A stretch of DNA of 64,000 nucleotides from CADEEN01 sp040384625 (lineage in GTDB: Bacteria > Pseudomonadota > Gammaproteobacteria > Burkholderiales > Burkholderiaceae_C). Of this stretch, positions 8,621 to 17,679 are shown piece by piece; the first letter of the stretch is position 1, and each line of letters begins with the position of its first letter. The position numbers and the translations under genes were made by a program. The notes below the pieces were generated by a model that was not told where the DNA came from, ran no database searches, and saw nothing but the letters and a program-made list of their open reading frames with translations. The stretch covers positions 5,046 to 69,045 of the forward strand of contig JAZKIW010000071.1 of the NCBI GenBank assembly GCA_040384625.1. Direction: 5' to 3'.

Positions 8621-10545
8621 GGCGCCAACAGGCTTTCGGGTACCGGCAGATCGAGCAGCAGGCAGGCCATGTGCAGCGCATCGCCGCTGTCGGCATGCCC
8701 CGACAGACCGCTGCGTTCCAGCGCCAACAGCCAGGCGCGCATCAGCAGCGGACGCTGCATCGTCGAGATGTGGCGCACGCGCAAGGCCAGCTGCAGGCTG
8801 CGCAGCGGCGTTGGCGGGGCCAGGCCGGCTGATGGGCTGCGGGGGGCCTCGACGCCCAGCTCGGCCAGGGCCTGCGTCACTGCGTTCTGCCAGGCCTGGG
8901 CCGAGTCGGCCGGCGCGCCCAGGCTGAGCGCCAACAAGCTCGTGGCCGCGTGAGCCGGGCCGGCATGCCGCATCAGGGACGTGGCTACCGGGCCGCCGGC
9001 GGCGTGGTGCCGCGGGCGCCCCAGCAACAGGCCGAGCGCCAATGCGCGCCACTGCGTGGCCGGCGTCGGTGGCAGTGCTGACCAGCGTGCCCGCAGCGCG
9101 ACGCGAAGGGCGCGCCTTTGCATCGGCGAAGCACTGCACGCGCGTTGAACCAGGATCGCGAACACCTGCCGCCGCGCCTGCGGACCCAGCGCTTCGACCT
9201 CGCGCCTGACGGCCGCTGCCACCTGCAGGTTCGCGGTCGCCCGTTGCCAGGCGAACTCCTGCGCGGCCAGATCGTCTGGCGCGAACTCGTGCGCGAGGGG
9301 CATGGCCAGCGCCAGCATCGCGGCCTGCCATTCGCCCGGTCCGTGCCAGCGCTCTATGCGTCCGAGCGCGTCCTGCTCGCGCGCCTTGTCGTCGAACGAG
9401 GCGGGGTTCTGGAGGGCATCGTGGCGATGCGATTCCGGGCTGGCGTCGTCGAGTGCTGGTGCCGAAGGATTGGGCGGCGACGCTGACGTCGGCAGCCCGC
9501 CCGGCGCAAGGCGCAGCAACGGCTCCGCTGCACCGGCATCGACCTCGAGCACCGGCGCCGGCAACGGCAACACGTCGCGTCCGTACAGGCGGCGCAGGCG
9601 TTCAGTCAAGGGCGGGTGGGTGTGCCAGAGCGCGCCCCAGCCGGCGCCGGCGCCGCGGTTCGACAGCAGCAGGTGCGCCAGACTCGCGGCGTGGGCACTC
9701 TGCAAGCCGGCTCGGCCCTGCAACTGCTGGTCGGCGATCTTGCGCAGCGCGCCGCCCAGGCCGTCGACAACACGGGTGTACTTGACCGCCGAAGCATCGG
9801 CCAGGAACTCGCGCTGGCGGCTCACCGCGGCCTGCAGCAGTCGTCCCGCCGCCCAGCCGAGCGAGCCGACCGCCATCAGGCCCAGGCCGAACAGGGCGCC
9901 GAAACCGCGCCGCCCGCGGTCATCCGGCTCCCACAGCGCCACCCCCAGGCCCCAGATCATCTGCAGGCCCCAGACCAGACCCACCAGACGCATGTTCAGT
10001 CGCGTATCGCCGTGCACCAGGTGGCTGAACTCGTGCGCCACCACGCCCTGCAGTTCTGCGCGCGTCAACCGCTCCAGTGCGCCGCGCGTGACCGCCACTA
10101 CGGCGTCGCCCCCGCCCCAGCCGGCGGCGAAGGCATTGATCGCATCGTCCTTGGGCAGCACCCAGGCACTGGGCACACCGGCGTGCCCGCTGGCGATGAC
10201 CATCTCCTGCACGGTGTTGGCGAAGCGCCGCTCGAGCTGGCCGAGCTCGCCGCCGCTCGACAGCTGCGCCTCACGCCCACCGGCCATGCGTGCCACATGG
10301 GCGCCGCCTTCGCGCAGGCGCGTCGTCTCGATCCAGCAACCGCCGAGCACGAACAGCAGCACCAGGGCGCTGTTGGTCTCGAAGAAAAGGGTCGGAAAGC
10401 CGCTGGCGAACGGGAAAGTCGCCCAGTAGATCAGCCCCAGCACCGCGTTGACGGCAAGCAGCAGGCCGACCAGGACCAGGCCGAACAGCGCCAGCAGGCG
10501 CAGCGTCGATTGGCTGGCCGTGCGCTCGTGCTGGCGAAAGCGCAT
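8617..10545 (-). CDS. M48 family membrane metalloprotease
   Basis: A 642-residue protein with two N-terminal membrane helices (about residues 15-40 and 52-72) and the zinc motif HEFSH at 171-175, after the conserved NAFAAGWGG stretch. Further helices lie near 190-235, and the third zinc Glu is expected in REFLADASAVKYTR. These features are HtpX/Ste24-like and point to quality control of membrane proteins. The C-terminal 300 residues are an extra soluble region of unknown function. A LemA gene lies directly upstream on the same strand, a common pairing for M48 proteases. Its stop overlaps the patatin stop on CTAG. Confidence 0.9.
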   Translation of the reverse strand: MRFRQHERTASQSTLRLLALFGLVLVGLLLAVNAVLGLIYWATFPFASGFPTLFFETNSALVLLFVLGGCWIETTRLREGGAHVARMAGGREAQLSSGGELGQLERRFANTVQEMVIASGHAGVPSAWVLPKDDAINAFAAGWGGGDAVVAVTRGALERLTRAELQGVVAHEFSHLVHGDTRLNMRLVGLVWGLQMIWGLGVALWEPDDRGRRGFGALFGLGLMAVGSLGWAAGRLLQAAVSRQREFLADASAVKYTRVVDGLGGALRKIADQQLQGRAGLQSAHAASLAHLLLSNRGAGAGWGALWHTHPPLTERLRRLYGRDVLPLPAPVLEVDAGAAEPLLRLAPGGLPTSASPPNPSAPALDDASPESHRHDALQNPASFDDKAREQDALGRIERWHGPGEWQAAMLALAMPLAHEFAPDDLAAQEFAWQRATANLQVAAAVRREVEALGPQARRQVFAILVQRACSASPMQRRALRVALRARWSALPPTPATQWRALALGLLLGRPRHHAAGGPVATSLMRHAGPAHAATSLLALSLGAPADSAQAWQNAVTQALAELGVEAPRSPSAGLAPPTPLRSLQLALRVRHISTMQRPLLMRAWLLALERSGLSGHADSGDALHMACLLLDLPVPESLLAP

Positions 10546-10550
10546 CGAAC

Positions 10551-11144
10551 CTACAAGGCCACGCGCACCGCGCTGCGTTCGGCGTCGGTCGTCGTCACTT
10601 CGAGCATCGCCGCCGGTTTGAAGCCGAAGATGCCGGCCACGACATTCGTCGGCGCCTGCTGCGCGGCGTTGTTGTAGTCGAGCACGCTGTCGTTGAAGGC
10701 CTGGCGTGCGAAGGCGATGCGGTTCTCGGTGTGGCCGAGCTCCTCGTTCAGCTCGCGCAGCGTCGCGTCGGCCTTCAGCTCGGGGTAGGCCTCCACGACG
10801 ACGGCCAGTTGCTTCATCAGCCCGGCCAGAGCGCCTTCGGCGCCGGCCAGCGCGCCGATGCGGGCTGGATCAGCCGGCCGTGCCCGTGCCGCGTCGCCGG
10901 CGCTCTTCGCGCTGTTGCGCGCAGCGATCACCGCTTCGAGGGTGTCACGCTCGTGCTGCACGTACTTGCGTGCCACGTCGACCAGGTTGGGGATCAGGTC
11001 GTAGCGGCGCTTCAGCTGCACGTCGATCTGCGCGAAGGCGTTGGCGATCTCGTTGCGGTTGCGCACCAGCCGGTTGTAGGCCGCCAGCATCCACAGCGCC
11101 AGGGTGACCAGGACGACCCAGGTGATGATCTGCGTGGTGCTCAT
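10551..11144 (-). CDS. LemA family protein
   Basis: A 197-residue protein with one N-terminal membrane helix (ITWVVLVTLALWMLAAYN) followed by the LemA hallmark RNEIANAFAQIDVQLKRRYD and LIPNLVDVARKYVQHE. The rest is a helical bundle expected outside the cytoplasm. Its function is unclear; LemA genes frequently accompany M48 protease genes, as here (5-base gap). The ATG at 11144 was chosen over a longer frame because the membrane helix starts there and AAAGG precedes it. Confidence 0.93.
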   Translation of the reverse strand: MSTTQIITWVVLVTLALWMLAAYNRLVRNRNEIANAFAQIDVQLKRRYDLIPNLVDVARKYVQHERDTLEAVIAARNSAKSAGDAARARPADPARIGALAGAEGALAGLMKQLAVVVEAYPELKADATLRELNEELGHTENRIAFARQAFNDSVLDYNNAAQQAPTNVVAGIFGFKPAAMLEVTTTDAERSAVRVAL

Positions 11145-11194
11145 CGGCGCGACCTTTCGTGGCAATGCGCCGCAATGTACGACAGCGCGCCTCC

Positions 11195-11200
11195 TACAAT
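11195..11200 (+). promoter_or_regulatory. Candidate -10 box of bolA
   Basis: TACAAT lies 9 bases before the bolA ATG (11210), which would give an RNA with almost no leader. No good -35 hexamer is visible. The same arrangement (CCTACAAT close to the ATG) occurs before the ABC ATPase gene at 5753-5758. Confidence 0.4.
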
Positions 11201-11209
11201 CCGTGCACG

Positions 11210-11503
11210 ATGTCATCGGCCGATCCCTCCCCCGACGAAGTGCGCAGCTTCATTGCCGCCGGCCTGGCCTGCGAGCACCTGGAGGTCGAGGGCGATGGGC
11301 GCCACTTCTTCGCCACCATCGTGGCCGCAGAGTTCGAAGGCCGGTCGCGGGTTGCCCGCCACCAGCGCGTGTATGCGGCCCTGGGCGATAGAATGCGCGA
11401 ACAAATCCACGCGCTGTCGATGAAGACGCTGACACCCGCCGAATGGCACGCAGGCTCGGCCAGCCCTGTGGCCGGCGCCCAACCGGCACACCACCGCCAC
11501 TGA
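11210..11503 (+). CDS. BolA/IbaG family protein
   Basis: A 97-residue protein with the BolA fold: N-terminal DEVRSFIAAGLACEHLEVEGDGRHFFATIVAAEF, then the conserved RVARHQRVYAALGDRM, then IHALSMKTLTPAEW. BolA-type proteins work with monothiol glutaredoxins in Fe-S cluster and iron handling. The type located directly before murA corresponds to IbaG (YrbA) in gammaproteobacteria. The C-terminal 18 residues after PAEW are a variable Ala/His tail. It lies 112 bases upstream of murA and is probably cotranscribed with it. Confidence 0.9.
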   Translation: MSSADPSPDEVRSFIAAGLACEHLEVEGDGRHFFATIVAAEFEGRSRVARHQRVYAALGDRMREQIHALSMKTLTPAEWHAGSASPVAGAQPAHHRH

Positions 11504-11615
11504 CCCACGCCCGCGGCGCCAGCGCAGCGGGTGACGGTTGGCGGCGCTCGGCGACAGCGCAGGTCCATCGGTCTCCCCGCAGCGCGTGCGTCCGGCAAGA
11601 CTACGGACGACGATC

Positions 11616-12887
11616 ATGGACAAGCTTCTCATTCGCGGTGGCCGCCGGCTGCAAGGCGAGGTCTCGATCGCCGGCGCCAAGAATGCCGCCCTGCCCGAGC
11701 TGACGGCCACCCTGCTAACGGCCGAGCCGATGACCCTTGGCAACGTGCCGCGCCTGCAGGACGTGGCCACGATGCTCAAGCTGCTGCGCAACATGGGCGT
11801 CGCTGCAGAGCGGCAGGCCGAGGCGCCCGACCAGGTGACCCTCGACGCCTCGGCGGTCTCGACGCCCGAGGCGCCGTACGAGCTGGTCAAGACCATGCGC
11901 GCGTCGATCCTGGTGCTGGGTCCGCTGCTGGCGCGTTTCGGTCGGGCCAAGGTTTCGCTGCCCGGCGGCTGCGCGATCGGATCGCGCCCGGTCGACCAGC
12001 ACATCAAAGGCCTGCAGGCGATGGGCGCCGAGATCACGGTCGAGCATGGCTACATCGTGGCCAGCGCCAGGCGCTTGAAGGGCGCCCGCATCACGACCGA
12101 CATGGTGACCGTCACCGGGAGCGAGAACCTGCTGATGGCCGCGACCCTGGCCGACGGCGAGACCGTGCTCGAGAACGCGGCGCAGGAGCCCGAAGTCACC
12201 GACCTGGCCGAACTGTTGATCGCGATGGGCGCGCAGATCGAGGGCCAGGGCACCAGCCGTATCCGCATCCAGGGCGTGCCGGCGCTGCGCGCGCCCAAGG
12301 GCGGTCACCGCATCATCCCCGATCGCATCGAGACTGGCACCTTCCTGTGCGCTGTGGCGGCCGCCGGCGGCGACGTGACCCTGCGCGGCACGCGAGCCGA
12401 CCACCTCGATGCCTTGATCGACAAGCTGCGCGAAGCCGGTGCGACGATCGAGGCCGGCACCGACTGGATCCGCGTGCGCGCGGCGGGTCGTCCCAGGGCG
12501 GTGGGCTTTCGCACCAGCGAGTACCCGGCCTTTCCGACCGACATGCAGGCCCAGCTGATGGCCGTGAACTGCATCGCCGAAGGCAGCGCGGTGATCAACG
12601 AGACGATCTTCGAGAACCGCTTCATGCACGTCAACGAACTGGTGCGCCTGGGCGCCAGGATCGAGGTCGATGGCCACACCGCGGTCGTGCGAGGCGTGCC
12701 CCAGTTGTCGGGCGCGACGGTGATGGCCACCGACTTGCGTGCCTCGGCCAGCCTGGTCATCGCCGGACTGGTGGCCGAGGGCCAGACCCAGGTCGAGCGC
12801 ATCTACCACCTGGATCGCGGTTACGACCGCATGGAGGCGAAACTGCGCGCGATCGGCGCCGACATCGAAAGAGTGGCCACCGGATGA
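11616..12887 (+). CDS. murA: UDP-N-acetylglucosamine 1-carboxyvinyltransferase
   Basis: MurA, 423 residues, performs the first committed step of peptidoglycan synthesis by adding enolpyruvate from PEP to UDP-GlcNAc in the cytosol. The substrate-binding Lys22-Asn23 is seen in AGAKNAALP, and the catalytic Cys is Cys119 in PGGCAIGSRPVD (the usual Cys rather than a fosfomycin-insensitive Asp). The length is normal. The start was set at the ATG at 11616 because the family begins MDKLLIRGG. hisG follows with an ATGA overlap. Confidence 0.97.
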   Translation: MDKLLIRGGRRLQGEVSIAGAKNAALPELTATLLTAEPMTLGNVPRLQDVATMLKLLRNMGVAAERQAEAPDQVTLDASAVSTPEAPYELVKTMRASILVLGPLLARFGRAKVSLPGGCAIGSRPVDQHIKGLQAMGAEITVEHGYIVASARRLKGARITTDMVTVTGSENLLMAATLADGETVLENAAQEPEVTDLAELLIAMGAQIEGQGTSRIRIQGVPALRAPKGGHRIIPDRIETGTFLCAVAAAGGDVTLRGTRADHLDALIDKLREAGATIEAGTDWIRVRAAGRPRAVGFRTSEYPAFPTDMQAQLMAVNCIAEGSAVINETIFENRFMHVNELVRLGARIEVDGHTAVVRGVPQLSGATVMATDLRASASLVIAGLVAEGQTQVERIYHLDRGYDRMEAKLRAIGADIERVATG

Positions 12888-13522
12888 TCACCCTCGCGTT
12901 GTCCAAAGGGCGGATCCTGGACGAGTGCCTGCCGCTGCTGAAGGCGGCAGGCATCGGCTTGTTGGAGGATCCGGAGACCTCGCGCAAGCTCATCCTGGCC
13001 ACCAGCCGGCCCGAGCTGCGCGTGGTCCTGGTTCGCGCCAGCGATGTGCCGACCTATGTCCAGTACGGCGGTGCCGACCTCGGCGTGGCGGGCAAGGACA
13101 TGCTGCTCGAGCACAGCGGCGAGGGTCTGTACCAGCCGCTGGACCTGAAGATCGCGCGCTGCCGCATGAGTGTCGCGACGCGCGCCGATTTCGACTACGC
13201 CAGCGCGGTCAAGCAGGGTTCGCGCATCCGCGTGGCCACCAAGTACACCGCCGTGGCGCGCCAGCACTTCGCCGACAAGGGCGTGCATGTCGACCTGATC
13301 AAGCTCTACGGCTCGATGGAGCTGGCGCCGCTGACCGGCTTGGCCGACGCGATCGTCGACCTGGTGTCGTCGGGCAGCACACTGCGCGCAAATCAACTGA
13401 TCGAGGTCGAGCAGATCGTCGACATCTCGTCGCGCCTGATCGTCAACCAGGCCGCACTGAAGCTCAAGCGCGACCTGATCCGGCCCCTGATCGAGGCCTT
13501 CGAGGGCGCCGTCGGTCCATGA
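12884..13522 (+). CDS. hisG: ATP phosphoribosyltransferase, short form
   Basis: HisG, 212 residues, is the first enzyme of histidine synthesis and joins ATP and PRPP. The protein is the short form, lacking the C-terminal regulatory ACT-like domain, so by family rule it needs the HisZ subunit, which is not encoded in this window. Motifs include ITLALSKGRILDE at the N-terminus and the PRPP-binding LVSSGSTLRANQL near residues 161-173. It overlaps murA and hisD by 4 bases on either side (ATGA), so it is translationally coupled. Confidence 0.96.
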   Translation: MITLALSKGRILDECLPLLKAAGIGLLEDPETSRKLILATSRPELRVVLVRASDVPTYVQYGGADLGVAGKDMLLEHSGEGLYQPLDLKIARCRMSVATRADFDYASAVKQGSRIRVATKYTAVARQHFADKGVHVDLIKLYGSMELAPLTGLADAIVDLVSSGSTLRANQLIEVEQIVDISSRLIVNQAALKLKRDLIRPLIEAFEGAVGP

Positions 13523-15303
13523 GCCTGCAGCTGCGCCAGCTCGACACGCGAAGCGCGGACTTCGAGCTCGGGTTCGCGCGCTTGCGCCACTGGTCGGCCG
13601 AGGCCGATGCGGCGATCGAATCGAGCGTGGCTGCGATCCTGGCCGACGTGCGCACGCGCGGCGATACCGCGTTGCTCGAACTCACGGCGCGCTTCGATGC
13701 GCTTGCGGCGGCATCGATGGACGCGCTGACCCTGTCGCGCGAGGAGATGCGGGCCGCCTTCGACGCCATCACCCCCGCGCAACGCGACGCGCTGCAGGCC
13801 GCGGCCGAGCGCATCCGCAGCTACCACGAACGCCAGCTCGATGCCTGCGGCCGGTCGTGGAGCTACCGCGATGAAGACGGCAGCCTGCTCGGCCAGAAAG
13901 TGACGCCACTGGACCGCGTCGGCATCTACGTGCCGGGCGGCAAGGCGGCCTATCCGTCGAGCCTGTTGATGAATGCGGTACCGGCCCAGGTGGCGGGCGT
14001 GGGTGAGGTCGTCTTGGTGGTGCCGACGCCGCGCGGCGAGAAGAACGCCCTGGTGCTGGCCGCCGCACACGTGGCCGGCGTGCAGCGCGCTTTCACGATC
14101 GGCGGCGCCCAGGCCATCGCCGCGCTGGCTTACGGCACCGCGACGGTGCCGCGCGTCGACAAGATCACCGGCCCCGGAAATGCCTACGTGGCCAGTGCGA
14201 AGAAGCATGTCTTCGGCCAGGTGGGCATCGACATGATCGCCGGGCCGAGCGAGATCCTCGTCATCGCCGACGGCACGACGCCCCCCGACTGGGTGGCGCT
14301 GGACCTGTTTTCGCAGGCCGAGCACGATGAGCTGGCGCAAAGCATCCTGCTCTGTCCCGACGCTGCCTACCTCGAGGCGGTGCGCACGGCCATCGAGCGC
14401 CTGCTGCCGACCCTGCCGCGGGAGGGCATCGTTCGTGCCTCGCTCGAAGGGCGCGGGGCGCTGGTCCTCACCCGCTCGATGCAGGAGGCTTGCGAGCTGA
14501 GCAACCGCATCGCGCCCGAGCACCTCGAGATCAGTGCGCGCGACCCTTGGCGTTGGGAGCCACTGCTACGGCATGCCGGCGCGATCTTCCTCGGCGCCTT
14601 CACCAGCGAGAGCCTGGGCGACTACTGCGCCGGGCCGAACCATGTGCTGCCGACGGCGGGCACGGCGCGCTTCTCGTCGCCGCTGGGCGTCTACGACTTC
14701 CAAAAGCGCAGCAGCCTGATCGAGGTCAGCGCCAAGGGCGCGAACACGCTGGGCCCGATCGCCGCCGAGCTGGCCTATGGCGAGGGCCTTCAGGCGCATG
14801 CGCGAGCCGCCGAACTGCGCCTCGGTGCGAGCGATGCTGGCCAAGCCGCTGCTGGCCGGTTCGAGGTGCGCCCGATCGGTGAACACAACGTCGATGCGCT
14901 GATCCAGCTCGCGACCCTGCCCGCGCAGCAGGCCCATGTGGCGGGTGTGGCCAAGTCTTTGGCCCAGGCGGCGTACCGGCCGCCGAGCCGCCCGCTGGCC
15001 CTCTATGCCGATGGGGAACCGGTTGGCTTGCTATTGTTGTGGGATTCGCGCCGCGACAGCGCTGAACCAGCCGACGAACTCTATGTCTGGCGCCTGATGG
15101 TCGACGCACGGCACCAGGGCCGCGGCCATGGCCGGTCGGCTGTGCGCTGGGTCATCGACGAGGCACGGCGCCTGGGCGTGGCGCGCGTCGGTCTGGCGCA
15201 CAACCCGGCCAACGAGGTCGGCGCCTTCTATCAAAAGCTCGGCTTTGCCTACACCGGTGTACTCAAGGACGGTGAGCGCGAGATGATCTTCCCCCTGGCT
15301 TGA
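13519..15303 (+). CDS. hisD: Histidinol dehydrogenase fused to a C-terminal GNAT acetyltransferase domain
   Basis: Residues 1-434 are a full HisD, the zinc enzyme that oxidises L-histidinol twice to histidine; the catalytic Glu-His pair is in FSQAEHDE. HisD normally ends near SAKGANTLGPIAAELAYGEG plus about 15 residues. Here the frame continues without a stop through a short linker (LGASDAGQAAAGR) into about 145 residues of GNAT fold: the acetyl-CoA loop is QGRGHG (533-538), then ARVGLAHNPANEVGAFYQKL and GFAYTGVLKDGERE. The GNAT part most resembles polyamine- or antibiotic-type acetyltransferases, but this is weak. An in-frame GTG at 14866 might allow separate translation. I know of no standard role for a GNAT domain in HisD. 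Confidence 0.93.
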   Translation: MSLQLRQLDTRSADFELGFARLRHWSAEADAAIESSVAAILADVRTRGDTALLELTARFDALAAASMDALTLSREEMRAAFDAITPAQRDALQAAAERIRSYHERQLDACGRSWSYRDEDGSLLGQKVTPLDRVGIYVPGGKAAYPSSLLMNAVPAQVAGVGEVVLVVPTPRGEKNALVLAAAHVAGVQRAFTIGGAQAIAALAYGTATVPRVDKITGPGNAYVASAKKHVFGQVGIDMIAGPSEILVIADGTTPPDWVALDLFSQAEHDELAQSILLCPDAAYLEAVRTAIERLLPTLPREGIVRASLEGRGALVLTRSMQEACELSNRIAPEHLEISARDPWRWEPLLRHAGAIFLGAFTSESLGDYCAGPNHVLPTAGTARFSSPLGVYDFQKRSSLIEVSAKGANTLGPIAAELAYGEGLQAHARAAELRLGASDAGQAAAGRFEVRPIGEHNVDALIQLATLPAQQAHVAGVAKSLAQAAYRPPSRPLALYADGEPVGLLLLWDSRRDSAEPADELYVWRLMVDARHQGRGHGRSAVRWVIDEARRLGVARVGLAHNPANEVGAFYQKLGFAYTGVLKDGEREMIFPLA

Positions 15304-15307
15304 CCCG

Positions 15308-16390
15308 ATGACACCTCTTGCCGAGCGCATTGCGCACACGGTCCGTCAGGACATCCAGTCCGCGGCCGGCTACGCCATCCAGCCGAGTGCCGGCATGGTC
15401 AAGCTGGATGCGATGGAGAACCCGTTCAGCCTGCCCCTGCACCTGCAGCGCGCGCTCGGCGAACGCCTGGCGCGGCTGGCCCTGAACCGCTACCCGATCG
15501 GCAAGGCCGAGCTTGCCGCGGCCCTGGCGCGGCACTTTAACGTGCCCACCGGCTGCCGCGTGGCCATCGGCAACGGCTCCGATGAACTGATCGACCTGCT
15601 TTCGGTCGCCTGCGATGTGCCGGGGGCGGTGGTGCTCGCACCGTTGCCGGGCTTCGTGATGTACGAGATGTCGGCCCGGCTGCGCGGCCTGCGTTTCGTC
15701 GGCGTGCCGCTGACGCAGGACTTCGAACTCGACGAAGCGGCGATGCTCGCCGCCATCGAGCGCGAGCGCCCGGCGCTGACCTACATCGCCTACCCGAACA
15801 ATCCGACCGGCAACCTGTTCGACGACGCCGTGGTCGACCGCATCGTCGCCGCCATCGGTGCGCAACAGGGCCTGGTGGTGTTCGACGAGGCCTACCAGCC
15901 GTTTTCGTCGCGCACCTGGATGCAGCGCATGGCCGATCACCCGCACGTGCTGGTGATGCGCACGCTGTCCAAGTTCGGCCTGGCCGGCGTTCGCCTGGGC
16001 TACATGGCGGGCGCGGCGGCCCTGGTCGAGCAGATCGAGAAGGTCGCGCCGCCCTACAACGTCAGCGTGCTGAATGCCGAGGCGACCCTGTTTGCGCTCG
16101 AGCACGCCGCCGTGTTTGCCGAGCAGGCCCTGGTGTTGCGCGGCGAGCGATCGCGCCTGTCGGCAGCGCTGCAGGCCTTGCCGGAGGTGGTGGTCTTTCC
16201 CAGCGATGCCAACATGATCCTGGTGCGCGTGCCCGATTCGAAGCGCGCCTTCGAGGGCTTGAAGGCGCGCGGCGTGCTGGTCAAGCACATTGCCGGCCTG
16301 CACCCGTTGCTGGCCAACTGCCTGCGCCTGACGGTCGGCACGCCGGACGAGAACAGGCTGATGATCGATGCCCTGAAAGCGAGCCTCTAG
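15308..16390 (+). CDS. hisC: Histidinol-phosphate aminotransferase
   Basis: HisC, 360 residues, is a PLP enzyme that transaminates imidazole-acetol phosphate with glutamate. The expected fold-type I features are present: YPNNPTGN near 162-169, FDEAYQPFS near 192-200, and the Schiff-base Lys222 in TLSKFGLAGVRLGY. The start lies 4 bases after the hisD-GNAT stop, and the stop directly abuts the ATG of hisB. The length is typical. Confidence 0.96.
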   Translation: MTPLAERIAHTVRQDIQSAAGYAIQPSAGMVKLDAMENPFSLPLHLQRALGERLARLALNRYPIGKAELAAALARHFNVPTGCRVAIGNGSDELIDLLSVACDVPGAVVLAPLPGFVMYEMSARLRGLRFVGVPLTQDFELDEAAMLAAIERERPALTYIAYPNNPTGNLFDDAVVDRIVAAIGAQQGLVVFDEAYQPFSSRTWMQRMADHPHVLVMRTLSKFGLAGVRLGYMAGAAALVEQIEKVAPPYNVSVLNAEATLFALEHAAVFAEQALVLRGERSRLSAALQALPEVVVFPSDANMILVRVPDSKRAFEGLKARGVLVKHIAGLHPLLANCLRLTVGTPDENRLMIDALKASL

Positions 16391-16981
16391 ATGTCACGCA
16401 TAGCCGAAGTCCAGCGCAACACGAAGGAAACCCAGATCCGGGCGCGCGTCGATCTCGATGGCACCGGTGTCGCCAAGCTGGCCACGGGCATCGGCTTCTT
16501 CGACCACATGCTCGACCAGGTGGCGCGTCACGGCCTGATCGACCTCGACATCGACGCCAAGGGCGACCTGCACATCGACGGGCACCACACGGTCGAGGAT
16601 GTCGGCATCACGCTCGGCCTGGCTGTCGCCCAGGCGGTCGGCGACAAGGCCGGCCTGACGCGCTACGGCCATGCCTACGTGCCGCTGGACGAGGCGCTGT
16701 CGCGCGTGGTGGTCGACTTCTCCGGCCGCCCGGGCCTGCACATGGAGGTGCCGTTCAAGAGCGGCATGGTCGGCGGCTTCGACACTCAGCTGACCTACGA
16801 GTTCTTCCAGGGGTTCGCCAACCACGCCTTGGTGACGCTGCACATCGACAACCTGAAGGGCGCCAACGCGCATCATCAGTGCGAAACGGTGTTCAAGGCT
16901 TTCGGTCGAGCGCTGCGCATGGCGCTCACCATCGATGCGCGCAGCGTGGGCGTGATCCCGTCCACCAAGGGCAGCCTTTGA
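16391..16981 (+). CDS. hisB: Imidazoleglycerol-phosphate dehydratase
   Basis: HisB, 196 residues, monofunctional (no N-terminal phosphatase domain as in enterobacteria). It dehydrates imidazole glycerol phosphate using two manganese ions. Metal-binding motifs are DGHHTVEDVGI near 72-82 and ANAHHQCETVFK near 158-169. The start codon follows the hisC stop without a gap, and hisH begins one base after its stop. Confidence 0.97.
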   Translation: MSRIAEVQRNTKETQIRARVDLDGTGVAKLATGIGFFDHMLDQVARHGLIDLDIDAKGDLHIDGHHTVEDVGITLGLAVAQAVGDKAGLTRYGHAYVPLDEALSRVVVDFSGRPGLHMEVPFKSGMVGGFDTQLTYEFFQGFANHALVTLHIDNLKGANAHHQCETVFKAFGRALRMALTIDARSVGVIPSTKGSL

Positions 16982-16982
16982 A

Positions 16983-17642
16983 ATGACGCGCACGGTCGCC
17001 GTCGTCGACTACGGCATGGGCAACCTGCGCTCGGTGTCGCAGGCCGTGATGCATGTGGCGCAGGGCAGTGGCGTCGAGGTGCTCGTCACCGCGCGGCCGC
17101 AGGACGTGTACGCCGCCGAGCGCGTGGTTCTGCCCGGCCAGGGCGCGATGCGCGACTGCATGCGCGAGCTGCGCGAATCGGGGCTGCAGGAGGCGGTGCT
17201 CCATGCCGCAGCCCGCAAACCGCTGTTCGGCGTGTGCGTGGGCATGCAGATGCTGCTCGACCACAGCGAGGAGCAGGACACGCCGGGCTTGGGTGTCATC
17301 GGCGGGTGTGTGCGGCGATTTCACCTCGCCGGCGCCGTGCAGCCCGACGGCAGCCGCTACAAGGTGCCGCAGATGGGCTGGAACCGCGTGCAGCAGACCG
17401 GAAGTGGCGAGCACCGGCACCCACTCTGGGCTGGGGTGGTCGATGGCGCCTGGTTCTACTTCGTGCACAGCTACTTCGCCGAGCCGTCGGACCCGCGCCA
17501 CAGCGCCGGCCTGACGGACTACGGCGCGCGCTTTACCTCGGCCTTGGCGCGCGATAACATTTTTGCCACCCAGTTCCACCCCGAGAAGAGCGCCAACGAC
17601 GGCCTGCAGCTGTACCGCAACTTCCTCCTTTGGAATCCCTGA
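16983..17642 (+). CDS. hisH: Imidazole glycerol phosphate synthase, glutaminase subunit
   Basis: HisH, 219 residues, is a class I glutamine amidotransferase that feeds ammonia to HisF. Catalytic residues are seen: Cys85 in GVCVGMQML, and His199 and Glu201 in FHPEKS. The N-terminal VDYGMGNLRSV is diagnostic. The partner hisF lies two genes downstream, separated by hisA, the usual order. Confidence 0.97.
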   Translation: MTRTVAVVDYGMGNLRSVSQAVMHVAQGSGVEVLVTARPQDVYAAERVVLPGQGAMRDCMRELRESGLQEAVLHAAARKPLFGVCVGMQMLLDHSEEQDTPGLGVIGGCVRRFHLAGAVQPDGSRYKVPQMGWNRVQQTGSGEHRHPLWAGVVDGAWFYFVHSYFAEPSDPRHSAGLTDYGARFTSALARDNIFATQFHPEKSANDGLQLYRNFLLWNP

Positions 17643-17679
17643 TTCCGAAGCCCCGAGCGCCTCCTCCTGCCTCCCCACC

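Noticed and set aside
12739..13518. A longer frame before hisD
   Set aside because: It overlaps the murA end and hisG in another frame and shows no protein-family signal; the true hisD start is at 13519.
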